A DNA stretch of 64,000 nucleotides from Lunularia cruciata (Eukaryota; Streptophyta; Marchantiopsida; Lunulariales; Lunulariaceae), in assembly GCA_948567375.1 (NCBI GenBank), contig OX419755.1, forward strand, positions 22,646,517 through 22,710,516. Reading direction: 5' to 3'. The notes under the pieces were generated by a model, which was given only the letters and a program-made list of their open reading frames with translations, was not told the DNA's origin and did not search any database. Positions 56,557 through 64,000 of this stretch are shown in pieces (position 1 is the first letter of the stretch; each line of letters opens with the position of its first letter). Position numbers and translations under genes: made by a program.

Positions 56557-56562
56557 TTTTCC
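56518..56562 (-). promoter_or_regulatory. B gag/pol -1 frameshift module
   Basis: Minus strand: GGAAAAC (56562-56556) in the position and frame of the A heptamer GGGAAAC, a 7-nt spacer, stem GCCAGTAA (56548-56541), 15-nt loop, TTACTGGC (56525-56518). The gag stop TAA lies at the end of the 5' arm. Pol continues in the -1 frame. The heptamer differs from a canonical one by one G-to-A change, perhaps decay. Confidence 0.65.
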
Positions 56563-57628
56563 GAAGTGGTTTCCACCTCCTCCTCTTCAATGTGCCTCTC
56601 CATGTTGTTCAAAGATCGCCTGTACGAAGGCCGAGGGCCTCTAGGGAAATGAGTGCGACAATTGGTAGATATGTGCCCAATACGGCCACAATTGTAACAA
56701 CAGCGTTGTTCTCCTCGAGTCCCTTCTCCTCGTGGGACTCCATCTCTTCGTTCTTCTACCCGTCCTCGCTCTCCTTGAAGCGGCCGTGCTCCTCGATCCT
56801 GAAATCGAAGGTTGCCCAATTCCATCGGTACTAGTCCACCCATGTGTGGCATTTCTACCCGATAATGTTGAGGTGGAACTACTCCTTCACCTCCACCTAA
56901 TGCTCCGGCTATTCTCTGCGCACAAGCAATGGCTTCAAATACTGTGCGAGGGTTTTGCACCATGACTTCTTGGCGAATCCGCTCTTTCAACCCTCATTTG
57001 AAATTGTCGAGAGCCTTTGCTGGACTCATGTCGGTAATTGCGACTTGTAGATCCAGAAATGCCTCCACATACTCTTGTACGCTATTCTTCTGTCTCAATC
57101 CCCATAGTCGGGTTCGAGCCATCTGCACAGAATCCACCGATTGGAAATTCTTGAGCAGTCCTTCTTGCATTGCTGTCCATGTGACCTCCCTTCTCTCTGC
57201 CAGCATGGATCGTTCCCAAGCATCATACCATGTGAGGGCTTTATCGGTCAAGTACCCACATGCAACACGCCTGCAGCATGCTCTGTGATCTCTGTTGAGA
57301 ACAATCGAAAATATTGATTCATTCTCGAGATCCAATTCTCCACTACTCCCATCATACGCTGCCCCTTGTAAGGCTCGATGTTGCAGGTCTTCTTCATCCG
57401 GAGTAGCAATGTGGCTTCATCGTTGATAGGGTTTGTAGGCACGGGTGCCTCTCCAAGTACTTCAGTCGCAGGTTCTGGGTTTTGAGACGGCTCTTCTTCT
57501 TGCATGGCTTGATTGTTCCTGAGGATCTGCACTTGACTTTGCAATGTCTCCATGGTCATCTTAATCTCTCAAAATTCATTCAACATCCCTTGCATTCCTT
57601 GCACCAGTTCTTGCAACTGCGGATCCAT
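56541..57628 (-). pseudogene. B gag, broken
   Basis: It starts 'MDPQLQELVQGMQGMLNEF' at 57628 and shows capsid-like words 'VENWISRMNQYFRLFS', 'DKALTWYDAWERSM' and 'NSVQEYVEAFLDLQVAI', an Arg/Gly-rich segment and the knuckle 'CCYNCGRIGHISTNC' (about 56700-56656), ending TAA at 56543-56541. TGA near the start and TGA at about 56993 stand where CGA is likely. A 1-nt frameshift lies near 57290. Confidence 0.88.
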
Positions 57629-57661
57629 GGTGCCTGCAACACCCAATTGCTAACGTCTACT

Positions 57662-57865
57662 TCAATACAGAGTCAATATAATCACTCTGGAAGGCGCACG
57701 AACTATCGGAACTACCATTGGGACCTCAGAAGCTATCACTTGTTGATAATACTCCTCACCAAAATTCCTAACCACAAAATCTCTAAACATCAATTTCGGC
57801 CTCACTACATAACGGATTTCTACTTGAGTGTTGAAAGGGAGAGGATTTGGGACATTCATATCCAT
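57662..57865 (-). CDS. B leader ORF 2, 67 aa
   Basis: It starts four bases after the stop of leader ORF 1 and ends 33 bases before gag, the same distance as in A1. Words 'MDMNVPNPLPFNTQVEIR', 'FVVRNFGEEYYQQVIAS' and 'MVVPIV' resemble leader ORF 1 and the A leader. The frame is intact. No known domain. Confidence 0.5.
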   Translation of the reverse strand: MDMNVPNPLPFNTQVEIRYVVRPKLMFRDFVVRNFGEEYYQQVIASEVPMVVPIVRAPSRVIILTLY

Positions 57866-57869
57866 ATTA

Positions 57870-58091
57870 TCATAATAGAATGTAAATCGTCAAATCCCAC
57901 TCTCTGTCATATATCACCACAGGTAGAATCACCGGGTTTGGTGAGTTTATCACTCTGTCCATGAATTCAGCACCAAAGTGATAAACTAGCGATACTCTCA
58001 TCTGCTCACGCTGGATGTACATAACCTTGATGTGGAATGGGTTTGAGAATGGAAAGCTAGGTGCGGGAAATTGTCCCCCCGGCGCATCCAT
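57870..58091 (-). CDS. B leader ORF 1, 73 aa
   Basis: It starts 'MDAPGGQFPAPSFPF', with 'SLVYHFGAEFMDRVINS', 'PVILPVVIYDREW' and a hydrophobic end 'TIYILL'. The A1 leader has 'ITSRFGQDFLHMITVS', 'PLILPVVTYGERW' and 'IYVLIN' at the same places. Intact while gag and pol are broken. The function is unknown. Confidence 0.55.
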   Translation of the reverse strand: MDAPGGQFPAPSFPFSNPFHIKVMYIQREQMRVSLVYHFGAEFMDRVINSPNPVILPVVIYDREWDLTIYILL

Positions 58092-58216
58092 CCCATCCGC
58101 TCTCTAAAGTCCTTCCTAAGTCTAGCGATTACTCTATGTTCTCCACCTCAAATTACTCAGTTTCAGTAGTTCGTGCTATTCCAAGAGGGGTGATCCACTC
58201 TCTTGGACTAGAACAC
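58092..58216 (-). other. B leader between priming site and leader ORF 1
   Basis: About 125 non-coding bases that may hold packaging signals; nothing specific is seen. Confidence 0.3.
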
Positions 58217-58230
58217 TCGCTCTGATACCA
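58217..58230 (-). promoter_or_regulatory. B primer-binding site
   Basis: TGGTATCAGAGCG on the minus strand, one base from the LTR: an initiator tRNA-Met type site, as in A1. Confidence 0.92.
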
Positions 58231-58231
58231 T

Positions 58232-58971
58232 TGTAATACTCCGAGGACAAGAGAAGAGAGAAAACATAGATTGCACACTCAAACATCCGATGCCCCAAGG
58301 GAGCACCTTCTCTTTATTATATAGACAAAGAGGATCTCCTCCAAGGAAGCTCCACCATAGGATTAGGGACATAGATAGGTGACATGTCAGCAAGCTCCAC
58401 CCTTGGATTACTGACTTGGATGGGTGACCTGTCTGGTCTAGGTCCAATCTGGTTGGTCAAACGAGCTTTGACCGGAGGGAATCTTTTAGGGAATCTTCCT
58501 GTAGGAATCTCAGAATCACATGAGTAAGGTACCGTTGGAAAGCTCTCGACAAGACAAACTTGGGGGAGGGAAGGCCAGCCTTTCCTCTGTTGGGGGGGAG
58601 GAATCTGCACATTTTTGAGGCCTAATTCATCCGTTTAGGCCTCCAAAATTGCCTTCAAAGATTTCAGGCATATTTTGGTTCCTACTCTATTAGTAGAAGT
58701 CCCCTTTTGGTGATACCTCTTTCTGATCTGTTTAGTCCATCATGTGGAACATCCTTCCAGATGTTACCAAACCAATTCTCACCTTTAAATCATATGTCTA
58801 GCTATTGGTTCTAAGGTTCTCAAGTCTATTTCGGTTTCTACCCTATTAGTAGAAGTAATCTTTTGGTGATACTTCTATCTGATCTATTTTGACCATCATG
58901 TATAAAATCATTCTAGATGTTACCAAACCAAATTTCACATCTAGATCATATGGCTAACCCTTGGTATTACA
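58232..58971 (-). mobile_element. B 5' LTR (long form)
   Basis: The pair of 52365-53102 with about twenty differences; it has the doubled U3 unit and ends TG/CA. Confidence 0.93.
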
Positions 58972-59096
58972 GCAATTTCACATAAATTTTTACCAAGATA
59001 GTCACTATTGGGAAGCTTAAGCAATGCATAGTTGTAGTTGGACTTCAAAGTTAATTGAAAAGAGTGACAAATAATGTTAAACTCCAAGTGAAAGAT
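58972..59096 (+). pseudogene. Copia RNase H end and purine tract
   Basis: Resumes the copia frame ('TIGKLKQCIVVVGLQSN'), then 'ccaagtgaaagat' before the putative LTR start TGTTGAAG. Confidence 0.6.
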
Positions 59097-59780
59097 TGTT
59101 GAAGTGTATAGTCTGATGAATTACAAGAATATTCTATAGAATTTTGAGGAGTCAATATGAGATAAATCTACTATAGGAACGTAGAAGTGTCAATATGAGA
59201 TAGATCTTCAACTACAAGATTCTATTGATGGAAGTGCATAGAAAGGCAATTCATGTCAGAACTAATTTGTTTGTGAATGCATATGCAAATGAGGTGTGCT
59301 TTATTTCATTAGAAGCATCTTCTCAAGAGCTATCCACAAAGATGAAGATCATGGTAAAAAAATATCTAAAAAAAAGTTAAGTCCACTTGAATTTTAGGAC
59401 AAATATGTCTTGCATAGCTATGAGAAGGTTGCAAGATTGTGTGAGCTATGGGTATTGCTCATGTGGGAAGGATTGTAGGACCACAAGAATGGCAACAACA
59501 AGAAAAGTTATGGCACTATACCCTACAGGTAGTTATCAAGAATGGATCCCACTTGTGGAACTTTGTGGGGTGATGTGTATCAATTAGTACCAGACAATCT
59601 AGGGCTAGATAGGAGATCTATTGACACTACAAATTCTAGAACTAGATATGGGCAAGTGCATATAATTTTAGTGTTGGAAATCAATTGTGAGTTGGATATT
59701 TCTTCAATAAAACAATCTTTTGTAATTGTGGATATAGGTAGATGTTGGCTAAACCACATGAAATTTGTGTAATATTTATG
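59097..59780 (+). mobile_element. Copia 3' LTR (putative)
   Basis: It starts TGTTGAAGTGTATAG after the purine tract. 'gatgttggctaaaccacatgaaatttgtgt' near 59742-59771 resembles the end region of copia LTRs. No second copy exists here, so the right border is a guess. Confidence 0.4.
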
Positions 59781-61791
59781 CATGCTTTTCTTAACCAGAT
59801 TGATGAATGAATTTTGCTCCATAGAATAGCTAGATTCATATTCATGTTGCTCTCTTAAATCCAAGTGCAATTTCTTTCAATATCCTTAATATCAACTATC
59901 TTCTTAAAGTGCATTATAAGACTTTGTAGCCTTGGTTAGCTTAAGGGTTCTTACTTGGATACATATGGTGTACTCATTTTTTAAACATAATTAACCTCTC
60001 ATAAAAACCTTTGAATCTTCAAAGCCAATCTCTTTCTATCTTGAAGCACCTCCATGGTTAGTAAGAATAAGGTTTATCATGAGAGGACTAATGTTGTTTA
60101 AGAAGAATAAAATCTACTAAAGGCATCTGACAATATACCTCATAGTATTATGAAAGCCTAAATAGTGCAAGGACCTAGGAATCCTTAGGTATATATGTGG
60201 TCTAAGTAAGCCAAAATGGAAACCTTTAATATAATCAAGAGAATATAACCATGAGTAGCATTCTAGAGGAGCTTTAATAGAAATAATAATTATATGTAAA
60301 GATCTTGCAGAATATGAAGAGATGTGCCATTGGCTTTTATGTACATCTCCTTTTATGTCATGCTAAATCCTACTCACACCTAATGAAATCTTGATAAGAC
60401 TATATGAATTGATGATGGAGTAATCTAGACAAAATTGTTTAGGCTGATGATGGAGTAATCTAGACAAAAATTTTTAGGCTGATGATGGAGTAAAACACTT
60501 GTCCTTGCAAAATTTTAGTAAGAATAAGTGATAATAAATGGATGTAGTCTTGAGGAAGTACTAAAAATTAAAGAAAGGCCTATGCTTGGAGGATTATCCA
60601 TAGAAGTATAAATATAAGATCATCCATGGACGGTCTAAAGATTAACATAGGTAGTTTTTAGTCTATGCTAACACCTATACATAGTACTTTATGACTTCAA
60701 AGTCAAGCCTTGGAAGGAACACCCAAATGGATAACATTAGGTTAGTCTTATATAATTTTTCATCACTATTATATCTTCCTATAGTTAGCATATAATAATT
60801 ATCTAAGTCTTATTACATACCACTAGAGCACCAAAAGAAATATCACCTAGGTTGATTTTTCTCTTTTGTATTATATAACAAGTACTCTTATTCAGACAAT
60901 AGTTATCCATTGCTTAAGTTTTAAGCCATAAAATAGTAACATATTGAAATCACTATCACTTAGAATAATAAGCTCTTAAAACCTTATCATGCATTGCTCC
61001 ATATAACTCCAAAGCTAGAAGAATAAAGAGATGATCTTGTAATATCTCCTTGTACTTGGAGATCTTGGTTGTTGCCACTCATCTAAGAAGATATGTAATC
61101 ATTTGGTTCACATTTGCATCTAGAAAGAGTATAATAACTATAACATTTACCAATCACAATTCTTCTTACTCATCCAAGGGAATGTGTAATTACTTGTGGT
61201 AAAACGACATTTGGTGAGGGATTGATAACCACAATATCCACCATTATAACATGGTATCTTGAATTACTTGTACGTTAATACTAACTTGTGTTACTTATAA
61301 GATGTACCAATACTTTTGTTTCTTATCAAGTATACAATTTTCTCTTATACCATCACAAAATCATCCTTCATGCTATCATATATAACAGTCCTCTAACTCT
61401 AAAAGAGCATATACATTGCTTCTACACTCAGGATAAAACTAAATTGATAGGATGTAGATGGGTAGAACATACCCATATAAAACCTCAATATTGGAAAGAA
61501 AGTAGCTAATGTAAGTGAGAATTCACCAATGCATGTTAGAGTTAGGATTGAGTACCTATACCTATGGTAAGAGAAAAGAGCAAAGAAAGGCCTGTGTAGT
61601 GTAAGTTATGATTCAGTAAATTAGAAGATAAGGTATGCTTGTTGTTGCCACTCCAAGGGGCTAAGAGATAGTTAATGTTTGCATTAGAGCATCTTTGGAC
61701 ATCCATCACAATTAGGTAGTTTTCTAAAGGTAAGTCTCTAATATCATTTGTTGTCTAGTTTTGTTTTGTTCTCTTTGCTCAAAATCCCATT
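59781..61791. other. No gene recognised
   Basis: Very AT-rich DNA with short frames only. It contains a small tandem repeat at 60411-60493. Confidence 0.4.
60411..60493 (+). repeat. 35-bp tandem repeat, about 2.4 copies
   Basis: Units at 60411-60445, 60446-60480 and a partial third begin 'gatgatggagtaa' and end 'tttaggct'. Confidence 0.85.
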
Positions 61792-62286
61792 TGTAATGAT
61801 AAAGGAGAGAAATACAAGAATGGAAAACCAGGGTGGAAGATCTCATGGAGACTCTTGAAGGAGAGAAACTCCAATGCATGGCATTAGTTTTGGCTTTGGT
61901 ATTCATAGAGAATATATAAGGCTCTTGAGTAGCTTCTAAGGGAAACTTCCAACAAACCTCCTTCTTAGAGTGCAAGCTAAATTAGCTAAGAAACTTCTCA
62001 AGAAGCTTCATTCTAGAAGCCACCTACTTGGCATGCAAGCTAAACTAGTTGGGAAACTTCTAAAGAAGCTTCCTTCTAGAAGCCACCTACTTGGCATGCA
62101 AACTAAGCTAGCAAAGAAGCTTCCTCCTAGAAATAGCTTACTTTTCATCCATGTTACTTGATACTTAGAAGGTACCAAGAAGCTTCCTAGATATTTCTAG
62201 AATATTCTTCAAATTCTTGGTGAATTTGGGTTATTTACTACCTCATTAGTCTTTACTAACTTTTTTGTTAACTAAATATTGTTACA
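61792..62286 (-). mobile_element. A5 3' LTR
   Basis: TGTAATGATAAAGGAG ... AAATATTGTTACA, 495 bp. It keeps TTCtaGAAtaTTC and, like the solo LTR at 41772, has an extra 'gaagcttc'-rich unit relative to A1. Confidence 0.85.
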
Positions 62287-62838
62287 TATTCCCCCATCAC
62301 TAGTTGGTGACATCCTCATCACCAAGGAGTCTTTGAATTCTTGGAGAGCAATTTGGGAATTATGGAGATGAGCAAGAGGCTTCCTTGTGGCATCAAAAAG
62401 GGAATACCTTTTCCAAAGGACCTTGTATTCAATATGTAATTGGTGGCCATGTTGGATGTTGCAACATGCAGAGATATGATAAACTTCATACTCTTCATGA
62501 TCATTGATAGGATTGAGAGGAAGATAAGGTTGGACATAAGTGGGAAAGGAAGATGGATTAGAAAAAAATGGTTTCAACTTTGAAACATGAAAGACAAGGT
62601 GATGTGCATATGACTAGGCAAGGCAAGTTGATAAACAATAGGAGAAATGATTTTGGGTGATATCAGATGGACCTATCCAATTAGAAACAAGTTTTCAAAC
62701 TTGAGTATCAAGTGGGAGGGGTAGGTTACTAGAAGAAAGCATGACTTTATCACCTAATTGAAAGGTGAGATCATGATGATGTTGATCCACATATTGCTTT
62801 TGCTAATGAGATTTGGCTTGTTTTAAGGAGTGAGATAT
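62272..62838 (-). pseudogene. A5 pol C-terminus (chromodomain)
   Basis: Frame 62577-62272: 'KPFFSNPSSFPTYVQP', 'EEYEVYHISACCNIQ', 'YKVLWKRYSLFDATRKPLAH', then 'TSDGGICNNI' across the purine tract into the LTR, as in A1. The chromodomain Trp in 'WEP' is Arg here. The upstream integrase C-terminus is decayed. Confidence 0.8.
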
Positions 62839-63424
62839 TGTAATTTTTTTAGGATAGGAGAAACTTCAAGAGAAATACAAGAAAAGAAACACAAAATTTC
62901 ATCCCTCAATACTCTGATATCCCAAAGGAGCACCTTGTCTTTATTATATAGCAAAGAAGATCCACTCAAAAGGAGCTACACCCTTGGATCAAACACATGG
63001 ATTAGTGACATGTTAACAAGATCTAACCTCAGATTATTTGCATTGATTGGTGACATGTTGATCCTTGTCCTATTTGGTTGGTCAAATTTTTTTTACCAAA
63101 AGGAATATTTTATGAATCTTCTTATAAGAAGCTTAAAATAACATGGGTGAAGTATTGTTGGAAAGCTCTTAATGAGACAAACAAGGAAGGGTTTAGGCCT
63201 AATTTATTTGTTTAGGTTATTTTTTGAGGCCTTATTCTTCTGTTTAGGCCTTCAAAATTGGCTCTAAAGTTTTCAAGGTGTTTTCAACCTCTGCCCTATT
63301 AGTGGAAGTACTCTTTTGGTGAAACCTTTATCTAATCTCTTAAGACCATCATATATAAAATTACTCAAGATACTACTAAGGTAATTTATACCTCCAAATA
63401 ATTTGTCCATCTAATGGTATTACA
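62839..63424 (-). mobile_element. Solo LTR, family B short form, in A5
   Basis: TGTAATTTTTTTAGG ... CTAATGGTATTACA, 586 bp, with a single U3 unit. A5 coding sequence continues on both sides. The flanks GATAT and AAAAT agree at three of five bases. Confidence 0.8.
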
Positions 63425-63687
63425 AAAATTGTGGACAAGAATGTAGAAGTATGAGGAATGTGAGATGGCAGGAGAGTAAGAAGAGAATTTGGAACAAATG
63501 GGTCTTAGCCAAAATTAGGGAAGAAGGGAGAGAATCTAATACTTGCCTACTTGGAGTTATTATAGGCAAACTAAACAATTGCAAGGCAAGTATCCCAATT
63601 GGTATGGTGAACATTGACAAATGCATAAAGTATATCCTCCAAGGTGCAATTTTCATGTTTGGTTTGACCATCAATTGAGGATTATAG
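63425..63687 (-). pseudogene. A5 integrase fragment
   Basis: Minus strand frame 63674-63420 is out of phase in places, but the nucleotides match A1 35036-35300 ('gaagagaatttggaacaa', 'cccaattggtatggtgaacattgacaa'). Confidence 0.75.
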
Positions 63688-64000
63688 TGTAATATTCCAA
63701 GGACAAGAGAAGAGAGAAAACCAAAATTTCACACTCAATCATCCAATGCCTCAAAGGAGCACCTTCTCTTTATTAGGTCCTATCTGGTTAGTCAAACAAG
63801 CTTTGACCAAAGGGAATCTTTTAGGAAATCTTCTTGTAGGAATCTCAAAATCACGTGGATGAGGTACCATTGGAAAGCTCTCAATGAGACAAAGCAAGGG
63901 AGAGGAAAGGCCAGCCTTTCCATTGTTGGGGGAGTTTCTTATTTTCAAGGCCTAATTCATTTGTTTAGGCCTCCAAAATTACCTTATAAGATTTCAAGCA
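63688..64000 (-). mobile_element. Family B LTR, cut by window end
   Basis: It starts TGTAATATTCCAAGG and follows the B LTR to the window edge, with a deletion around 63775 relative to other copies ('tctctttattaggtcc'). Whether it is solo or part of an element cannot be seen. Confidence 0.8.

Larger units (their letters stand above)
52365..58971 (-). mobile_element. Chromovirus B, nearly complete
   Basis: LTRs 52365-53102 (738 bp) and 58232-58971 (740 bp) are flanked by perfect GCAAT duplications (52360-52364, 58972-58976). They differ at roughly twenty positions (about 3%), so it is older than A1. The internal region has a priming site, two leader ORFs, gag, a -1 recoding module, pol and chromodomain. 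A few stops and one gag frameshift inactivate it. Confidence 0.95.
48640..59780 (+). mobile_element. Ty1/copia element, decayed, split by two B insertions
   Basis: Copia order is gag knuckle, protease, integrase, RT, RNase H, then a purine tract and LTR. Integrase before RT identifies the superfamily. A solo B LTR (50218-50771) splits the region between integrase and RT, and element B (52365-58971) splits the end of RNase H. Host sequence resumes at 58972. The 5' LTR was not found. Confidence 0.85.
61792..63687 (-). mobile_element. Chromovirus A5, 3' part, interrupted by B LTRs
   Basis: The 3' LTR (61792-62286), purine tract and chromodomain-integrase coding follow as in A1, on the minus strand. 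A solo B LTR splits it at 62839-63424, and a further B LTR at 63688 runs off the window. Confidence 0.85.

Noticed and set aside
57482-57964. 160-codon plus-strand frame
   Set aside because: Antisense to the B leader ORFs and gag start.

Overview
The window looks like repeat-dense nuclear DNA of a land plant with a large genome. It is AT-rich, I recognise no intact host gene, and almost everything that can be named is a transposable element. The priming sites match plant initiator-tRNA-Met, and the Ty3/gypsy elements carry chromodomains. The LINE-like reverse transcriptase and the divergent gypsy pol near 5.5-8.2 kb remind me of families seen in non-flowering plants. A gymnosperm or seed-free plant is therefore my best guess, held loosely.

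Layout. 1-10.3 kb: three 3'-end copies of a non-LTR (LINE-like) element, several orphan copies of its 3' tail, a reverse-transcriptase fragment, and a decayed Ty3/gypsy element (family D) with a 3' LTR. 11.6-12.8 kb: a broken PIF/Harbinger-type transposase. 13-17.6 kb: degenerate GC-rich minisatellite-like blocks and two unrecognised coding remnants, one with a 51-bp repeat encoding a charged helix. 17.9-19.1 kb: a possible Myb/SANT-like remnant on the minus strand. 20.3-23.7 kb: more LINE tails, another LINE fragment ending in a palindrome, and a 3 x 117-bp tandem repeat. 24.8-26.4 kb: two solo LTRs of family B in inverted orientation.

26.9-45.2 kb is a nest of elements. Chromovirus A3 (minus, TSD ATTGG) contains A2 (plus, TSD GTACT). 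A2 contains a solo LTR of family B and, 27 bp away, the nearly complete A1 (minus). Two further solo A LTRs sit in A3. 45.7-48.4 kb holds a truncated A4. 48.6-59.8 kb is a decayed Ty1/copia element interrupted by a solo B LTR and by a nearly complete chromovirus B (minus, TSD GCAAT). 61.8 kb to the end is another A copy (A5) interrupted by B LTRs.

How the parts work. A1 and B share one layout: LTR promoter, tRNA-iMet priming site, one (A) or two (B) short leader ORFs, gag with a zinc knuckle, a recoding module that places pol in the -1 frame, then protease, reverse transcriptase, RNase H, integrase and chromodomain. The leader ORFs of the two families resemble each other. The gag/pol junction of A carries a slippery GGGAAAC, a 7-nt spacer and a 9-bp stem that is kept by covariation and wobble pairing in older copies. 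The A LTR carries matches to the heat-shock element. I consider these the most interesting signals here. Most stops in A1 and B fit CpG decay (CGA to TGA), so neither copy is intact.
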